Below, piece by piece: positions 34,368 through 46,387 of a DNA stretch of 64,000 nt (positions within the stretch are counted from its first letter, which is position 1; every line of letters begins with the position of its first letter). The DNA is from Manis javanica (lineage: Eukaryota; Chordata; Mammalia; Pholidota; Manidae). The position numbers and the translations under genes were made by a program. The DNA is taken from positions 43,657,501 through 43,721,500 of the forward strand of contig NC_133170.1 of assembly GCF_040802235.1 (NCBI RefSeq), in the 5' to 3' direction. The notes under the pieces are model-generated. The model had not been told where the DNA came from, searched no databases, and saw only the letters and a list, made by a program, of their open reading frames with translations.

Positions 34368-34560
34368 TCACTGGCTCTGGAAGACCTGGGGTAACACGGT
34401 TCCCAGCAGGAAGGCGGCTGCAGGGCAGCCCAGGAGCAGGCTGAGCCAGAGCGGGACGGTGTGCTGACCCATCCCGCTTCTCCTGCCGCCTGCCAGCAGC
34501 TAGGCCCCATAAGGAAAGGTCCAAGGTGGCGAGAATGACCAGGGCCAGGCTCGCAAGCAC
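34368..34560 (-). other. Possible remnant of a two-helix membrane protein
   Basis: Two hydrophobic blocks occur close together on the minus strand in neighbouring frames: VLASLALVILATLDLSLWGLAA (about 34557-34490) and PLWLSLLLGCPAAAFLLGTVLP (about 34457-34390), the latter ending in TGA at 34370-34368. Each has transmembrane length. The frames differ, so this is either two exons or a broken copy. The region 34280-34900 is GC-rich. Confidence 0.25.
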
Positions 34561-35224
34561 GGCCCCTGCCAGTCATGTCCTCTCAGGGCTTCAGCCGCAG
34601 CTTGCACGGGGTGCCCAGGACAGGGCATCTGAGTCCCGTGCCACTGCTGTCCATGGTATCTGGGGTGCAAGGTGCTGCCTGTGCCAATAAGGTCGGGCAG
34701 ATCCCCTGCCTACTGACCTCCAGCACAGCCCTGGAAGTGGCCTCTGCGCGCGCCTGATCCCCTCGCCCTGGCCCCGCTGGGAGGCTGCACTCAGCCCCTT
34801 GCAGGCGCCACCTAAGGAGCGGCTCCAACACACCCGCCCAGCTCCTCGCAGCCGCCACTCAGCGCCCCCACCCGGCCAGGCCCACGCTGTCCGGCTGGGT
34901 GCCCACTTCTGATAGTTTAAGAACGTAAGTCAGACTAAGGAAATGCTTATTTGTATAGAAATACTTAAATACATATACAGTGAAGATTACATGTGTATAT
35001 ATATATATTTATGTCTAATATAAGGGAATTTATGTAATCTGTTAAGGTGTATAAACCAAACTATATAAACATCCATTAAAATTATTTTTATGAAGACTAT
35101 AAAAAATTGAAGAATATTTATGCCATTTTAAGTAACAACAACAGGATGTGCAATGTTATGCATAATTCTGATGCAAAAATGCCCATTTTTCTTTAAAACA
35201 TGGCTCCAAATTCAGGTTACTTAG

Positions 35225-35425
35225 ACATGAATCCTGGGTTGTAAATTTACTCCCTGTGGCATCTTGGGCTAATTACCTACACTCCCTGTGCTCCAGTTTC
35301 TTCGGTTGCATGATGAAAGCTAGCACTGACTAGAGCCACATGTTATTATATGGGTTAAATAAGGTGCCTGCAAAGCACCTGGTGGAATAACTATCACAAA
35401 GCCAACATACAATAAATATGTACTT
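35225..35425 (+). repeat. MIR SINE
   Basis: A nearly complete MIR in order: 'atcctgggttgtaaatttactccctgtggcatcttgggctaattacct', 'gctccagtttcttc', 'gggttaaataaggtgcctgcaaagcacctggtgg' and 'caataaatatgtactta'. Confidence 0.85.
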
Positions 35426-38400
35426 ACTACCTTTTCAATGATGAGGGGCATGTACAGCAGAAGTGTGGCTCTCCTGATCCTCACTGAGATACCATGAAAG
35501 GAAATACAAAGGAAAAAAAGAAAGTTCGAATCATGTGCAGGGAAATTGTCAAATGTGTGCATGTTGTCAGCAGCTTAGTAGACCTCATTGCCTATACTCA
35601 GGAACCTTCTTTCACAGGTCACTATTACTTGAAGGAAACAGGACTGCATAATTGAAAGGGATATTAAATCTCAGCAAAAGAAAGAGTTAATTCAAGTCAT
35701 TAAAAGGAGACTATGACCCCCATACATTGTTTACTTGTATAATGGTAGCATCCAACAGAATTTAACAGAAAGCAGAAATTATATAGGAACACTAATAAAA
35801 GTAAGTTAAACATAAATGTTTGAGATAATAAACTTGCAATTGTCTACCCTGACATTTTCTCAGTGTCCACTATAAACACACATGAGAGACATCTCTCGCC
35901 TTGAAGAAGCACATGGTTTTAAAGGTTAGCTAGGCAGAACAAAAGAAAATGTCTAAGTTTGGGATGCTTCCAAGAGATGACAATAAATTACCACATCTGC
36001 CTTATTATCTCAATTGTACCAAGAAACAGTCTCCCAATTAGTTAATTAACTTTAAGAACAAACCAAATTAGTTTAAAATGCAATTTAAATGCAAGCCTAT
36101 AAATGGTAATTAAAACTACATGCTGTTGATAGAACTTTTAAAAAATATTTGAGGGTAGATTTCCAAAAGACACATGTTTTATGGGAGACTGATAGATGCA
36201 ATTTTATCAAATGGCAGAATTTAAAAATATTTTAATTACTCCTTTAATAACAATGATTTAGAAATCTAGATAAGAAAATAGTATCTACTCATTATAGATG
36301 ATTAATATGAGGTTTCCTCATGTATGCCTTAAAGGTCAATGAAAGTCTTTCTAATACTAAATGGATTCATTGATTAATAAAAATATAAATTAAAAATTAG
36401 ACTCTTAATGGTGAGGAGCATTAGCTTATAAACTCCTATGAGGCTAATGATGATGTGTTTCTCTAACATCATTATCAATAACAATATTTAGTATTCATAA
36501 ATAGCACTGTCAATATTAAAATTTCTTCAGCTTGATCTTATGTGTGTATAGAAAATAGGAGCTTATTGAAATGCATTTATTAATTATAAGTCAAATGAAT
36601 GGCTTTATTCTTACTAGTCATCTGTCATTAAAAAGAAAAAGACTTTAATCAAATGGAACTTGGAAAAGTAGCCTTTTTTTCTTAAAGATGGGAATATAAT
36701 TACAAAAGATGAGAGTGGAATGCTTGTAATTTTAGGTAAGGCATAAACTAAACTGAATTCTTTAAAAAATATGGTATGCTAGATCAAAATTTTTGATAAA
36801 TATTATCATTCTTTAGAGCTAGAAGGGACATCTAAGGGATTTGGGGTACTGGTGGAATTTGATATTTAAAAAATGTTTATTTTATAAAAATGTTCTTTAT
36901 GTCTATGCTGAATCTCTTCCTTTTGCCACATACATCTTTTTCTTTCTTGTTCTGTCATCAACATTATTAGAGAACAGATGGAGATCAGCATATTCAACTT
37001 AGAGTGAAGCAATTTATTGTCCTCACTCAGATTTTCTTTCTTCAGATAAAGTTTCTCCACTTTTAATAAGTGATACGATTTCTAAGAGGCTGAATGTGAT
37101 AAAATTCAGTGTAAATCTCTGAAACTTCTGGTTAATTTCCTCTTTCAAATTTTCTTCATATGTTTTGTCATTATAAGGGAGATAGATCTTTTTAATCTGA
37201 TAGTTTTTATTTGAATTACTAGTATCAATTTGCCCCTAGACCCCTAGAAAATTAATTTACTTTATACATCACACAAGTTACTTGTTCCATCTAAGTAACA
37301 TGAAAGAACTAATGGAAAGGGAGTTTCTTAAAAATTAAAAACAAGAGCAAAATAAGACACTTAGAGATGATATGATAAGGTAGGGGTTTGTCTGAGACCT
37401 ATGGGGTCTCACTATTTAAAAGTGTTAAATAGCATTTCTGCCCCGGAGTCACTGCCTAGCAACTCTAGCTTTATGGGGCCCCTGTTTGTCAACATATTAG
37501 ATCAGACACCAAAGGTTCCTTTAGAAAGTTACAGGGAAGCTTCCTTTAATGGATAGATGCCTCCTAAAACTCTGTCATAACTACAGAATCTCTCCCCACT
37601 TCTGTCACAACCACTGAATCCCATCAGGTATTTTCTGCTAGAGGAATGTTTTCTTGGAATTATTTTGCCACTGGTTCCATATGATATTATTTAAAGTTCT
37701 TTCCTATTTCCTGCATCTGACATACTTTTAACTTAAGGCTTAACATTTTTTTAAAGAATTGGACTTAGAGCTACAGTTAGCTTTTTGTCTGCTGTACTGT
37801 CTGGGTCTCATCAGAAGATATTCTTTTTCAAAAAATAATCCAAATACACTGTATATTTAGGGAAGCAAGACATGTTTAAAACATGTGAACTGAGAACATG
37901 GGCATTACACATTACGTAAAGAATGGTACACAGCATTAAATAAAGCCATGGCATGGACCTTTCATACATCTAAAAGTAGCTCACTGTGACTCGTGTGAGT
38001 TCTGAGCTGAAGAGGTAGGCAAATTCTAGCCCAAAAAGGGGTACATGTGGCCAAACTGTCTGAAACTTGTGTCCCTCACATGAGCTGCATATAAAAGGAG
38101 CCAATCTTCTATTTGTTCCTTGCTCAGAACATCCCCCCTATTTATCTATACAACAATTAGGTGTTTCTCAAAATCCCAAATTTCTATGTTCAAGAAAACA
38201 GATAAAGAACCATTCTGTACCACAAAAATCTTCCTTAAGCTATCCTTTTGTTATGCCTTCCTCTGAACTGTCTGAACTTTACATTACATTCTCCATTACC
38301 ATAGTTTTAAAACTATTGCTTACACAGTCAATACTTATTTATATGTAGCCACATACTGATCCTTCCCATTTTAGTTATTTTTCTTGTATTATCTTTTCCT

Positions 38401-38480
38401 CTCTAAGAGATATGCCTTATACCTAAAAAACAAATTTTAGTATTTTTTTCAAAACACGTAGTGGTGATTGTTGTTGTTTT
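35426..38480. other. AT-rich stretch without recognised genes
   Basis: Three kilobases of AT-rich sequence with only short frames. 37380-37700 is slightly GC-richer and may be an old LTR, but I cannot name it. Confidence 0.4.
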
Positions 38481-39050
38481 AATTTGACCAAGATGGTTTT
38501 TAAAATTTTTTTGTTTTGTTTTGTTTTGTCCTACTAAAGGGTATTTTTACTGAGCTTAGAATTAGAAGGCAGCAGTCATTTTCTTTTAGTACTTTAAAGA
38601 TATTCTATTGTTTTCTGGGTTTCATTCTTCTGGTTGAGTAGTCAGATGTCCGTTTAAATATTATTCTTCGGAAAGCAATGTGTCCCTTTTACTCCACTTG
38701 TTTTTAAGATTTCTCTTTGTGTTTGGTTATTAGCTTTACTAAAATCTGCAAAGAAGTGTTTTTCTTTTCTACGGTTTCCTTCTTGTGTGCTTTGTGTCTC
38801 AGCTTAAACAACTTTTATTCATCTATCTTTAGTATACTAATTCTCTCCTGGTCCTTAACTGCTATAAAATTATAAAATTTAGTTTTTATATACATTGCAT
38901 TTATAATTTATTTTGTTGTTTTACACTAACTAACTGGCATTCTAATTATCTGGAGAAATTATCCATCATGCAATTTTTGTATTTGGATCTTCTGTGTGTT
39001 TGCTTTCCTTAATTGGTTTTCTTTTGTTCCCGGTTCTTTGTACATCAGGT
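38480..39050 (-). repeat. Old LINE-1 fragment, ORF1 region
   Basis: 'ttttactgagcttagaattagaaggcagcagtc', 'agtactttaaagatattctattgttttctgg', 'ttcttctggttgagtagtcagatgtc' and 'aagatttctctttgtgtttgg' follow the antisense of the L1M/HAL1 region between ORF1 and the 5' end. Heavily diverged. Confidence 0.6.
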
Positions 39051-41150
39051 TATTTCCAATCTTGTGAGAGGTATATTTGATAAATTGTAGGTTGGGACGA
39101 TTTTACCTTTCTCTGAAAAGAGTTTATTTAATCTTGTGATGAAATGTAGACTCAGAATATACCACTTTAATACATCAGGACAAGATTACAGTTTTGGAAG
39201 GCTCTGGTTCAACTTCAGTGTAGAGTATAGCTCTCCAAGAATCTCAAATGAGAGCCTGAAGTGACTGCTATTCTCTTATTCACATCTTAACAGCACGTAC
39301 TAAACTCAATACTATTGTTTCTTTTATACCATGAAACTATGAAAATCTGTAACCTGATGTGTACCATCTTCTTCTTTAGCTTCTGTGTATTTTATAAATA
39401 CAGCAACTTTCTTGTGCAAAAATCTATCATGTATAGAATTCCCTTGTTTGTACTTGCTTTCTTATCAGGACTCAGTGTCTCAAGTCCTAGCTGTCTTGAC
39501 AATCATCAAGTTCATCTTTGTATCTCCTTGATGTGGTCAAAAATACTGCTGGCTCTCAGTATTCCTTCACAGTATTCAGGTAGTCTTTAACTTTTGATTT
39601 CCAGCCACTTGTATCTCCACCAAAAATCAACAAATGCCCTCAAGGGTAACATGGCTCTAAGAATGCAGGCTTGTATGTGTCCAATACTCTGGTCAAAATT
39701 CCTATTTTTGACTTTCATGCTCTTGATTGGTCAAGCAAAGTCAGAGCCCCTCACGGAAAGTTCCAAAAAGAGTATACAGTAGGACCTCAGCTTTCGACTG
39801 TGTGGGCCCTCAAGTCTCACTTCCTCTGCAGATCTCTATGAGGCTTTCAAAATTTTGGTTTGTTGTTTGGCTATTTGTATTTTATATGCATAGCTTCTGT
39901 CTTACTGGGAATGGGAGTTTTCCATGGATATTACACAGTTGTCAAAAGCGGAAGTCAAGTGTGCATAGCTCTGGAGGCTACCAATATGGGTCCCTGGCTT
40001 TCTTGAACAATAAGACCGAAGAAAGCAAATGAAACACATCAAGTCCAAGAAATATAAATATGATCAGGATATTAAAGAGTTTAAGGAAAGCTTAAACTGT
40101 GCAGCCACATGGAAAGATGACTGCTTCATTCCTGTTACTCAAATAGCCAACCCATTCTTGTGAATTCTGAAGTCTTTTTGTGGTTTATCTCCTTAATCGA
40201 TAATGAAAGTTATCCCAAAATTGTTACTATATGTGCTCATATTACTCCACGTCAGTTTCTACTGTTGACATCCAAGGGACCTACCAGTTTACTGGGACAT
40301 ATGTATGTCTATGTCATTATATCTCCACAAGATTAAAATACTTTAAAGGCAGAAAACAGTCTTATTAAATGTATTTGTCTACAACACATTTTTGAAGTCT
40401 AAATATTATTTTTATTAAATATGTGTTGAATTGGATTGTATTTTATTTCAGAGAGCCCAATTAAAATAGCTAATAAGATATTAAATCATCCAAAGCCAAT
40501 CAAAACTGAAATTCCAATTATTTTATAATGTAAAGGATGAAAACAAAAAAAAGCCACTAACTTAATGTAATTATGTACATGATTATGATTTATTCTAAAA
40601 CATTGCCCCTCTGATACTGGTATTCAAATCAAATCATAGTATGAAGAAGATGTTAACAACTCAATATGTGCTCAAAAGAGTATTTTGTAAGGAAAAAGTG
40701 AGTAAATCAGGGAAAGCAGAATAAGTACTTTAAGAATGAGCACTAATTTGGAATTTAAAATTTGTTTTCAATGCTATGTGTATTCCCCCCCACCCCCAGC
40801 ACTGGAATAACTGCTGAAATAAAAGTAGAGATTTCTATAAACATAATAGATTGTACTAAGCCAGGCATTGTGTTGAATATGGTTTCCATTTAATGTCAGA
40901 AATTGGCTTTTGTAGATGGCACTCTAAAAATTAAAGTTTTCAATTTTTGCTGCTATTCGATGGAGTAGAAAACAAAGTGTTAAAGAAACACGTTAAGAAT
41001 ATAGTCATTCAAATTTCACATTTTGAGGGGTGGGGCAGGTAATGCTTTGTTTTTATTATACAAGGAAAGGAAAAGGGATGATTACGACCAGCAACAAAAA
41101 AACCTTTGTATGAGGGAGGGAAAAGTATCCACATCAGAGCTCTCTGCCCC
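39051..41150. other. AT-rich stretch without recognised genes
   Basis: No exon or repeat family recognised. Open frames at 39315-40032 are short and have no known motif. Confidence 0.35.
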
Positions 41151-41249
41151 TTGACTAACAACACAGATGCTCCATCTTGAAATGAACTAGAAAATGAAGG
41201 ACCCTGTGTTTCTCTTTAAAGTGACAGATAAGGAGAGGAGAGCTTTCTT

Positions 41250-41546
41250 CTAAGCATTGGGAGAGCTGCCCGCCGCCCTCCTCCCTCATCTCGCCGCCCC
41301 CTGCGCCCGCCGGCCTCCTCTCGACCTCGACTCTGCCCTCCTCCCCCCCCCGCGCCGCCCCCGCCGTCGCTCGCCTTCCGCCTTCCACCGCCCTTTGCTC
41401 CCCGTTGCTGCCCGCCGCCCTCCGCCCTCCTCTCGCCAACGCCGTCAGCCCTCCGCCCCCAGCCGCGCCCGCCGCATCCCCCACCGCCCTCCGCTCCCCC
41501 ACCGTCCACCGCCCTCCGCTCCCCCACCCGCCGCCGCCGCCGTCGC

Positions 41547-41581
<35 letters not shown>

Positions 41582-41640
41582 CTCCCTGCAGAATTGCTCC
41601 CCTCCTTCTCCCCTGCCAGCCCCTCCCCCCAAGGTCCCAG
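41250..41640. promoter_or_regulatory. CpG island with (CCG)12
   Basis: A sharply bounded 390-base island of C-rich, CpG-dense sequence with an uninterrupted CCG run at 41547-41582 (12 units) and many imperfect CCG/CCCTCCG units before it. The bounds are abrupt against AT-rich flanks. Minus-strand frames read poly-glycine and plus-strand frames poly-proline/alanine; neither looks like a gene. It could be the first exon/promoter of an unseen transcript or an expanded simple repeat. Confidence 0.6.
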
Positions 41641-41760
41641 GAACCTTATTCCATTAATCAAACTTTTGGACAGGGCTGCGTTTTTCCCCGTCGCGTTCCT
41701 AACATGGTGTCTTCCATGCTTTAATTCTTTCTGCCCTGCCAGCACCTTCAGTGGCTTCTA

Positions 41761-42059
41761 AAATGAGGCTTGCTTTCAAGAGTGACAGTAAATTCTGAAT
41801 CAGGGATCCCGAGCTCATGAGAATGACGGCTCTCCGCCTGAGTCCCCTCCACCTGTCCACCCTCTGCCACAGCCTTTCCTTTTCCTCATGCTGCCACTGA
41901 TGGCCCTCCTGCAGGTTCCCACCCATCCCAACTCGGGGGCAAAGAACACCGACCCCGGAATTTTCATCTTCCATATTTAGGTGCACACATCAACAAAACA
42001 TCTGCATCAAATCAGGAGTGCGCATTTAGAAAACTCTGCAGAAAAGACCATAATTTCAC
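41761..42059. other. Unassigned flank of the CpG island
   Basis: Mixed composition. Nothing recognised. Confidence 0.3.
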
Positions 42060-42185
42060 TTTCTGGGAGATAACAGCACCTACATTATAGGGTTCCTGTG
42101 AAGATTGATTGAAACGTGCATGTAAAGCTTTTAGCAAAGTTCCTGTACACAATAAATACTCAGTGAATGTTAATAATATGGTTAT
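42060..42185 (+). repeat. MIR SINE 3' half
   Basis: 'cacctacattatagggttcctgtgaagattgattgaaacgtgcatgtaaagc' and 'acaataaatactcagtgaatgttaat' follow the MIR consensus. Confidence 0.85.
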
Positions 42186-42264
42186 CATTAGGCAGGCAGG
42201 ATCTTAGCATGACCTTATTTCAAAAACGAGAATACCTAACTGCAAGAGAGAGGATCAAAATACA

Positions 42265-42390
42265 ATATTCACATTTTTTGAGAAAACTGAGAAGTGGCCT
42301 GACCAAGAAACACAAGCTCAAAGGTGGAACTTGTATTCGGACTTGAATCCCCTGGCTCTCAGTTTAGAGTACTTTCTACACTTGTGATCT
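42265..42390 (+). repeat. MIR-related fragment
   Basis: 'gagaaaactgagaagtggcctgaccaagaaacacaagctcaaaggtggaac' and 'cggacttgaatcccctggctctcag' match the MIR core ('ctgag..', 'aagtggcagagc', 'ttgaacccag'). Confidence 0.6.
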
Positions 42391-43429
42391 CAAAAGGTGT
42401 TATTCCTTTTTTTAAACTATGGAAGATACAGAAGATTTTAAGTGGTACACGGATAAATATTTCTGTGTTTAATAGATGCATTTTTTTTATAGATAATTAG
42501 TAAAGACATACTACAACAACAAAATTGTGATGGGCAATATTGCTTAGGGTAATTGTTAAATGTATTTCAATTTTAAGTGCATTTTAAAACATTGTTTAAA
42601 CTCTGGTTATGCAGCCGCAGGCTTGTGTGCAAGGTAGATTTGTACAGCCCCAAACGACAGTAAGATCACAAGAGGAAAGTGGTGAGATACAAAATTATTC
42701 CTCCCAAGGAAAGTAAATATTCGCTGTATGGGTATAAATATCCTATTATTGATCAATAATATTAAGTAAATAATAGTATGAGAGGCACTCGAACATAGTA
42801 AAAACTGTGAAGTGCTATGCAAAGCACTTGACATTTCGAAAACAGAGCCTGATGTATTTGCCCCCCTGAGGAGGGTCCCACTTTAGTGCACCTTACAGGC
42901 AGCGATGTGACACCCTGAAGATTTCAGCGGTGTGAGGTCATAGAAGCTGGTAACCAGGCAACCACCACTGCCCCCTCCCCTCAGTCGGCTCCCTGGCCTT
43001 CCCTCCCCTAGCTTTTACCTCACTGCTCATCCTGCCCCTCCATTGATCTGTCCCCAGGTGATGTATAAGTACGCTGGTCCCTGCACAGACCTTAGTGAGC
43101 TTGCTTGTGCAGGGAAATCCCAGTATCACCATCCATTAGTCTGTCCTGGGCTCTAGGACATCTATACCCATACACCAATTCTTTCCTTTGAGAGTGGTGA
43201 GGCCACACAAAGGTTTACATCAGAGTGGGACGCAACCCCTTTGTGTTGCAGGCTGGGGACACTTTGGGAGTCCAGGGAAGGATGGCCAGGGCAGGGCAGA
43301 AATGGAGGTCACGCTGACAATGGTGGTGATGGGGGCCATCACCCTCACCTGCTTGGTGGGACTCCTGGGACACATCACTTGACTTTTCTACCATTTCCCA
43401 GGGAACAAGGAATGGTTACTTGTCTTCTT

Positions 43430-43680
43430 GCTATTGGGCTGTAGCAGGCCTTTATATAGTGTAAGTACATGTCCTTTGTTGAAGGTATGATTTGCAAGTA
43501 TTTGCCCCCAAGTCCATGTGTGGCTTGACTTTTCTTTTCTTTAACAACATGACTCATGAGGGAAATGGAAGTGAAATGTAGGTGGAAAACATAATGAGGT
43601 CCTGCACATTAGAATGGCTAAAATAAAAAATGTGAGTGAGAGAAGACATGAAGGTGGTATCAGAGTCCAAGGGTATTGTG
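43430..43680. repeat. Two abutting old LINE-1 scraps in opposite orientation
   Basis: 43430-43550 is antisense LINE-1 ORF2 ('gtatgatttgcaagtatttgccccc..gacttttc'). 43555-43670 is sense ORF2 ('tcatgagggaaatggaagtgaaat', 'cacattagaatggctaaaataaaaaatg'). Both are strongly diverged. 42391-43430 has nothing recognised. Confidence 0.55.
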
Positions 43681-43973
43681 TGGAGAGGGGGCAGCATAGT
43701 GGGATCCATACACAGCCCGCTGCATACACAGCCCGCTGCACAGGGCAATAGGCACTTGGCAACAGCATCAGCTGAAAGGTTCCCAGCAGGAAGGGCCAGC
43801 TCTGGTACTCACAGCCCAGAATAACCCGAAGGACTGGCGGGGCCATGGGCCATGGCCAGGAAAGGCTGACTCCTAGGATCTGTAGCCTCACCTGTTTACT
43901 AAACAGAAACGTCAGTAAGGCCCAAGTTGCCTTTGTGTTTTTCTTGTAGATTTCTGAAAGTGGTAACAAGTGT

Positions 43974-43974
<1 letters not shown>

Positions 43975-44040
<66 letters not shown>
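43975..44040. repeat. (GCA)22 microsatellite
   Basis: Twenty-two uninterrupted GCA units (CAG class). Minus-strand frames across it read poly-leucine or poly-alanine; these frames have no other protein-like content, so the repeat is judged non-coding here. Confidence 0.97.
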
Positions 44041-44042
<2 letters not shown>

Positions 44043-44044
44043 GG

Positions 44045-45625
44045 AAACAGGAATAAGTGAATTTGTACTAGAAGAAAAGGGGAATCCAATCTTTGTTGAA
44101 AACTGAACACTAACATTCACTGGAAAGTGAACCCAAGTAGTCCCAGAAACTTTGTAAGCACTAACAGGGGTGGCGGGGTGGTGGGGTGGGGGTGGGGGGC
44201 AGTTTCTAATTGTTCTTCAGGTTTTCTGAGTCTGAGGGTCAGAGATAATGCTGAAAGCTCATTTGTTTCAAGCCCAAGCATCCAGTCCCCAGGGACTGAG
44301 GAGAAGCAGAAAAGAAAAACAAAAAGCTAGTGAATCCGTGCAGGAATGTCTGCTTGGCCCCTTGCAAGCTGCTACTTTATGTGTCTGCACCCCAGCCTCT
44401 CCCACGATTTCCCCTCCAAAAGCCCTAACCGCTTGTGTGTCAGGAGGACGGTAGTTTTTTAAGGCAGGAGCTTTTCACTCCCTCATTTGCCAGCAAGTCA
44501 GTAAACTGTTCTTTCCCACCCCAAAACCTTGTCATTGTGTTTTGTGATTTGCCTTCAGGGAGGAACCAGTTTAGGTATCAGGAGTAGCACCCCCAAATCC
44601 GCCCCCCGACTGAGTGCCCTCAGTGTCGCTCCTTCAGCGCCAGAGGCCACGGGGCCCAGTTGCCCTGGAAGAATGCAGAGCTCCTGCCTTCCTCCTTGCT
44701 AGCCACAGGGGACTGTACTGGCAAGGAATTCATGCTGTGTGGCAGGTCAAGCACAAGCCTCTAGGACTCCCTCTAAAGTGTGTATTGAAAGCAGTAATGC
44801 ATTCCAGGAGAGGTTACAGAAACCGGTGTCACCGCCAGGGATTTGAAAGATGTAGGGGTGGTGATTTCCACATACTCTTATAGAAGTCACTCATTTGGCC
44901 TACTCAGAAAACAGGTGAATCTTGGAGATGACAGTGCATGATTGTCAATGTAATCACAGTGTCTCAAATTGCAGTTACTGCTGCACATGGGGCTTCATCA
45001 CTTGACCCCCAAGAACTAGTGTGTAACTATTGATCAGGAAAATGCTCTTTGTTCTCTTCCTGTTAGGAAAGACCAGCAGAGCAGTTAGCTTTCAGCCAGC
45101 AAGGAGACAAACTATCTCAGAGGTATATCAAATTTCCAAACTTAGGTTCTAATTTAGTCAGAAGGAATCTTCATCTCTTTTTCTCTTCCAGAAGATGTCA
45201 CACTGGCCCATCCCATTGATGGTATTATGCGTATTAGACCCAGTGATCAGGAAGTACAACTTGTCTAAGCATATTGATAGCACAGTCACGTGTCAGAAGG
45301 TGGGAAATAAATCCAACAAAAATTCAGGGGCCTTTTGCCTTAGAGAAGTTTCTAGAAGTCTATCGTGTGGACCTGCCAAGCTCTCACTTCCAAGGTGATG
45401 AATAAGAGGCTGTATCTGGTCTCCGCTTCCCCCTACTCACAAAGAAAGAAAGAGCACAGCAGCCTGGTGGACCACCTCGGATTTCAGAGGCAGCATAGAC
45501 TTCATTTCCAGTGTGCTACTCTGACTCATTCACTGATTGGTCTGAAAAGCACCTAGTTTGAGAGCAGCCTGGACCTTTGGAAGGTGGATGCCAGTAGATG
45601 ACACCACCTGGATCTCCTCTCATTG
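44045..45625. other. No recognised gene
   Basis: Mixed composition with short frames only. A G-rich run of GGTGGGG type lies at 44165-44200. Confidence 0.35.
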
Positions 45626-45629
45626 CCAC

Positions 45630-45745
45630 CCCTTCAAGGTGCACAACTGAAACTGGCGTAGAGGGGAAGTGACTTGCCCAAGATCACAAGGCCCGGACCT
45701 GGGTCTGACTTGCGTGGTGTTCCACGCTCCATGCTAAGCCTGGTT
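45630..45745 (+). repeat. MIR SINE core
   Basis: 'gaggggaagtgacttgcccaagatcacaaggcc' followed by 'ggacctgggtctgact' is the MIR 'gaggttaagtaacttgcccaaggtcaca..' core. Confidence 0.75.
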
Positions 45746-46249
45746 GGCATTCTTCCATCTCCGAGGCTGTGCATCAGACACACGTGACACCAGCCACCAA
45801 CAGCTGGAGGTGTCGTCCATATATCGTGAGGATGTCCCCAGGGAAGAATGTCTGACATTACCCTGCCTGTGCAGGTTGGGACGTTGGGCAGCTCCTGGGA
45901 GGTACCGTGGCTTCAGCAGGACAGAGAAGTGGTGAGACAAAGAGGCCTGAGCTCAGCTCTTGTGTCCTCAGAGCTGGGACCCTGGTGACATTGCCAAAGA
46001 GCGAGGGGAGGGCTCTGGTGTGTAGATTTGTGTAGTCATGCATGGCAAGGGCCAGGAAGGTGGGCAGTCAGCAGCCCAGAGGGGCATGTGGGTGTGTCTG
46101 AGTGCAGGGAGGGGCCCAGGAAATGGAACCTTCAGGAAGTGATGTCTCTGATGACACGCCCAGTAGAACCTGAATTGTGATCCGGTGCCCATTTACTGGT
46201 CACAGACCCCAGTCCTGCTCACTTGACCGGAGGCGCTCGACAGAGCAAC

Positions 46250-46387
46250 ATGCGGTCTTGTTGTGCAGAGCCTTCTGAAGGTGTGGGAGTCAGGGAAGCC
46301 AAGAGGAGCAGTCTTTCTGCTCGCTGCGGGCGCTGGCTCAGCACCCACCTCCAACGCTTCTGTCCGTGTTTCCCGAGGAGCCCCGAG
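46250..46387 (+). CDS. RGL4-like exon 1 (start exon)
   Basis: 46 codons, MRSCCAEPSEGVGVRE to PCFPRSPE, ending phase 0 before GTAACA. The ATG at 46250 is chosen over the upstream in-frame ATG at 46223 because the family starts with a short Met-x-Ser-Cys-Cys motif; the cysteines may be palmitoylated (inference). Confidence 0.7.

Noticed and set aside
41155-41761. Open frames rich in poly-glycine or poly-proline
   Set aside because: These follow from the CCG tract and C-rich composition. No domain or conserved start.
43541-44116. 191-codon minus-strand frame with a long poly-leucine run
   Set aside because: It is the translation of the (GCA)22 microsatellite plus flanks; outside the repeat the sequence is not protein-like and there are no exon borders.
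46223-46249. Upstream in-frame ATG as start of the RGL4-like gene
   Set aside because: The ATG at 46250 matches the short Met-x-Ser-Cys-Cys N-terminus of the family; the extra nine residues have no counterpart.
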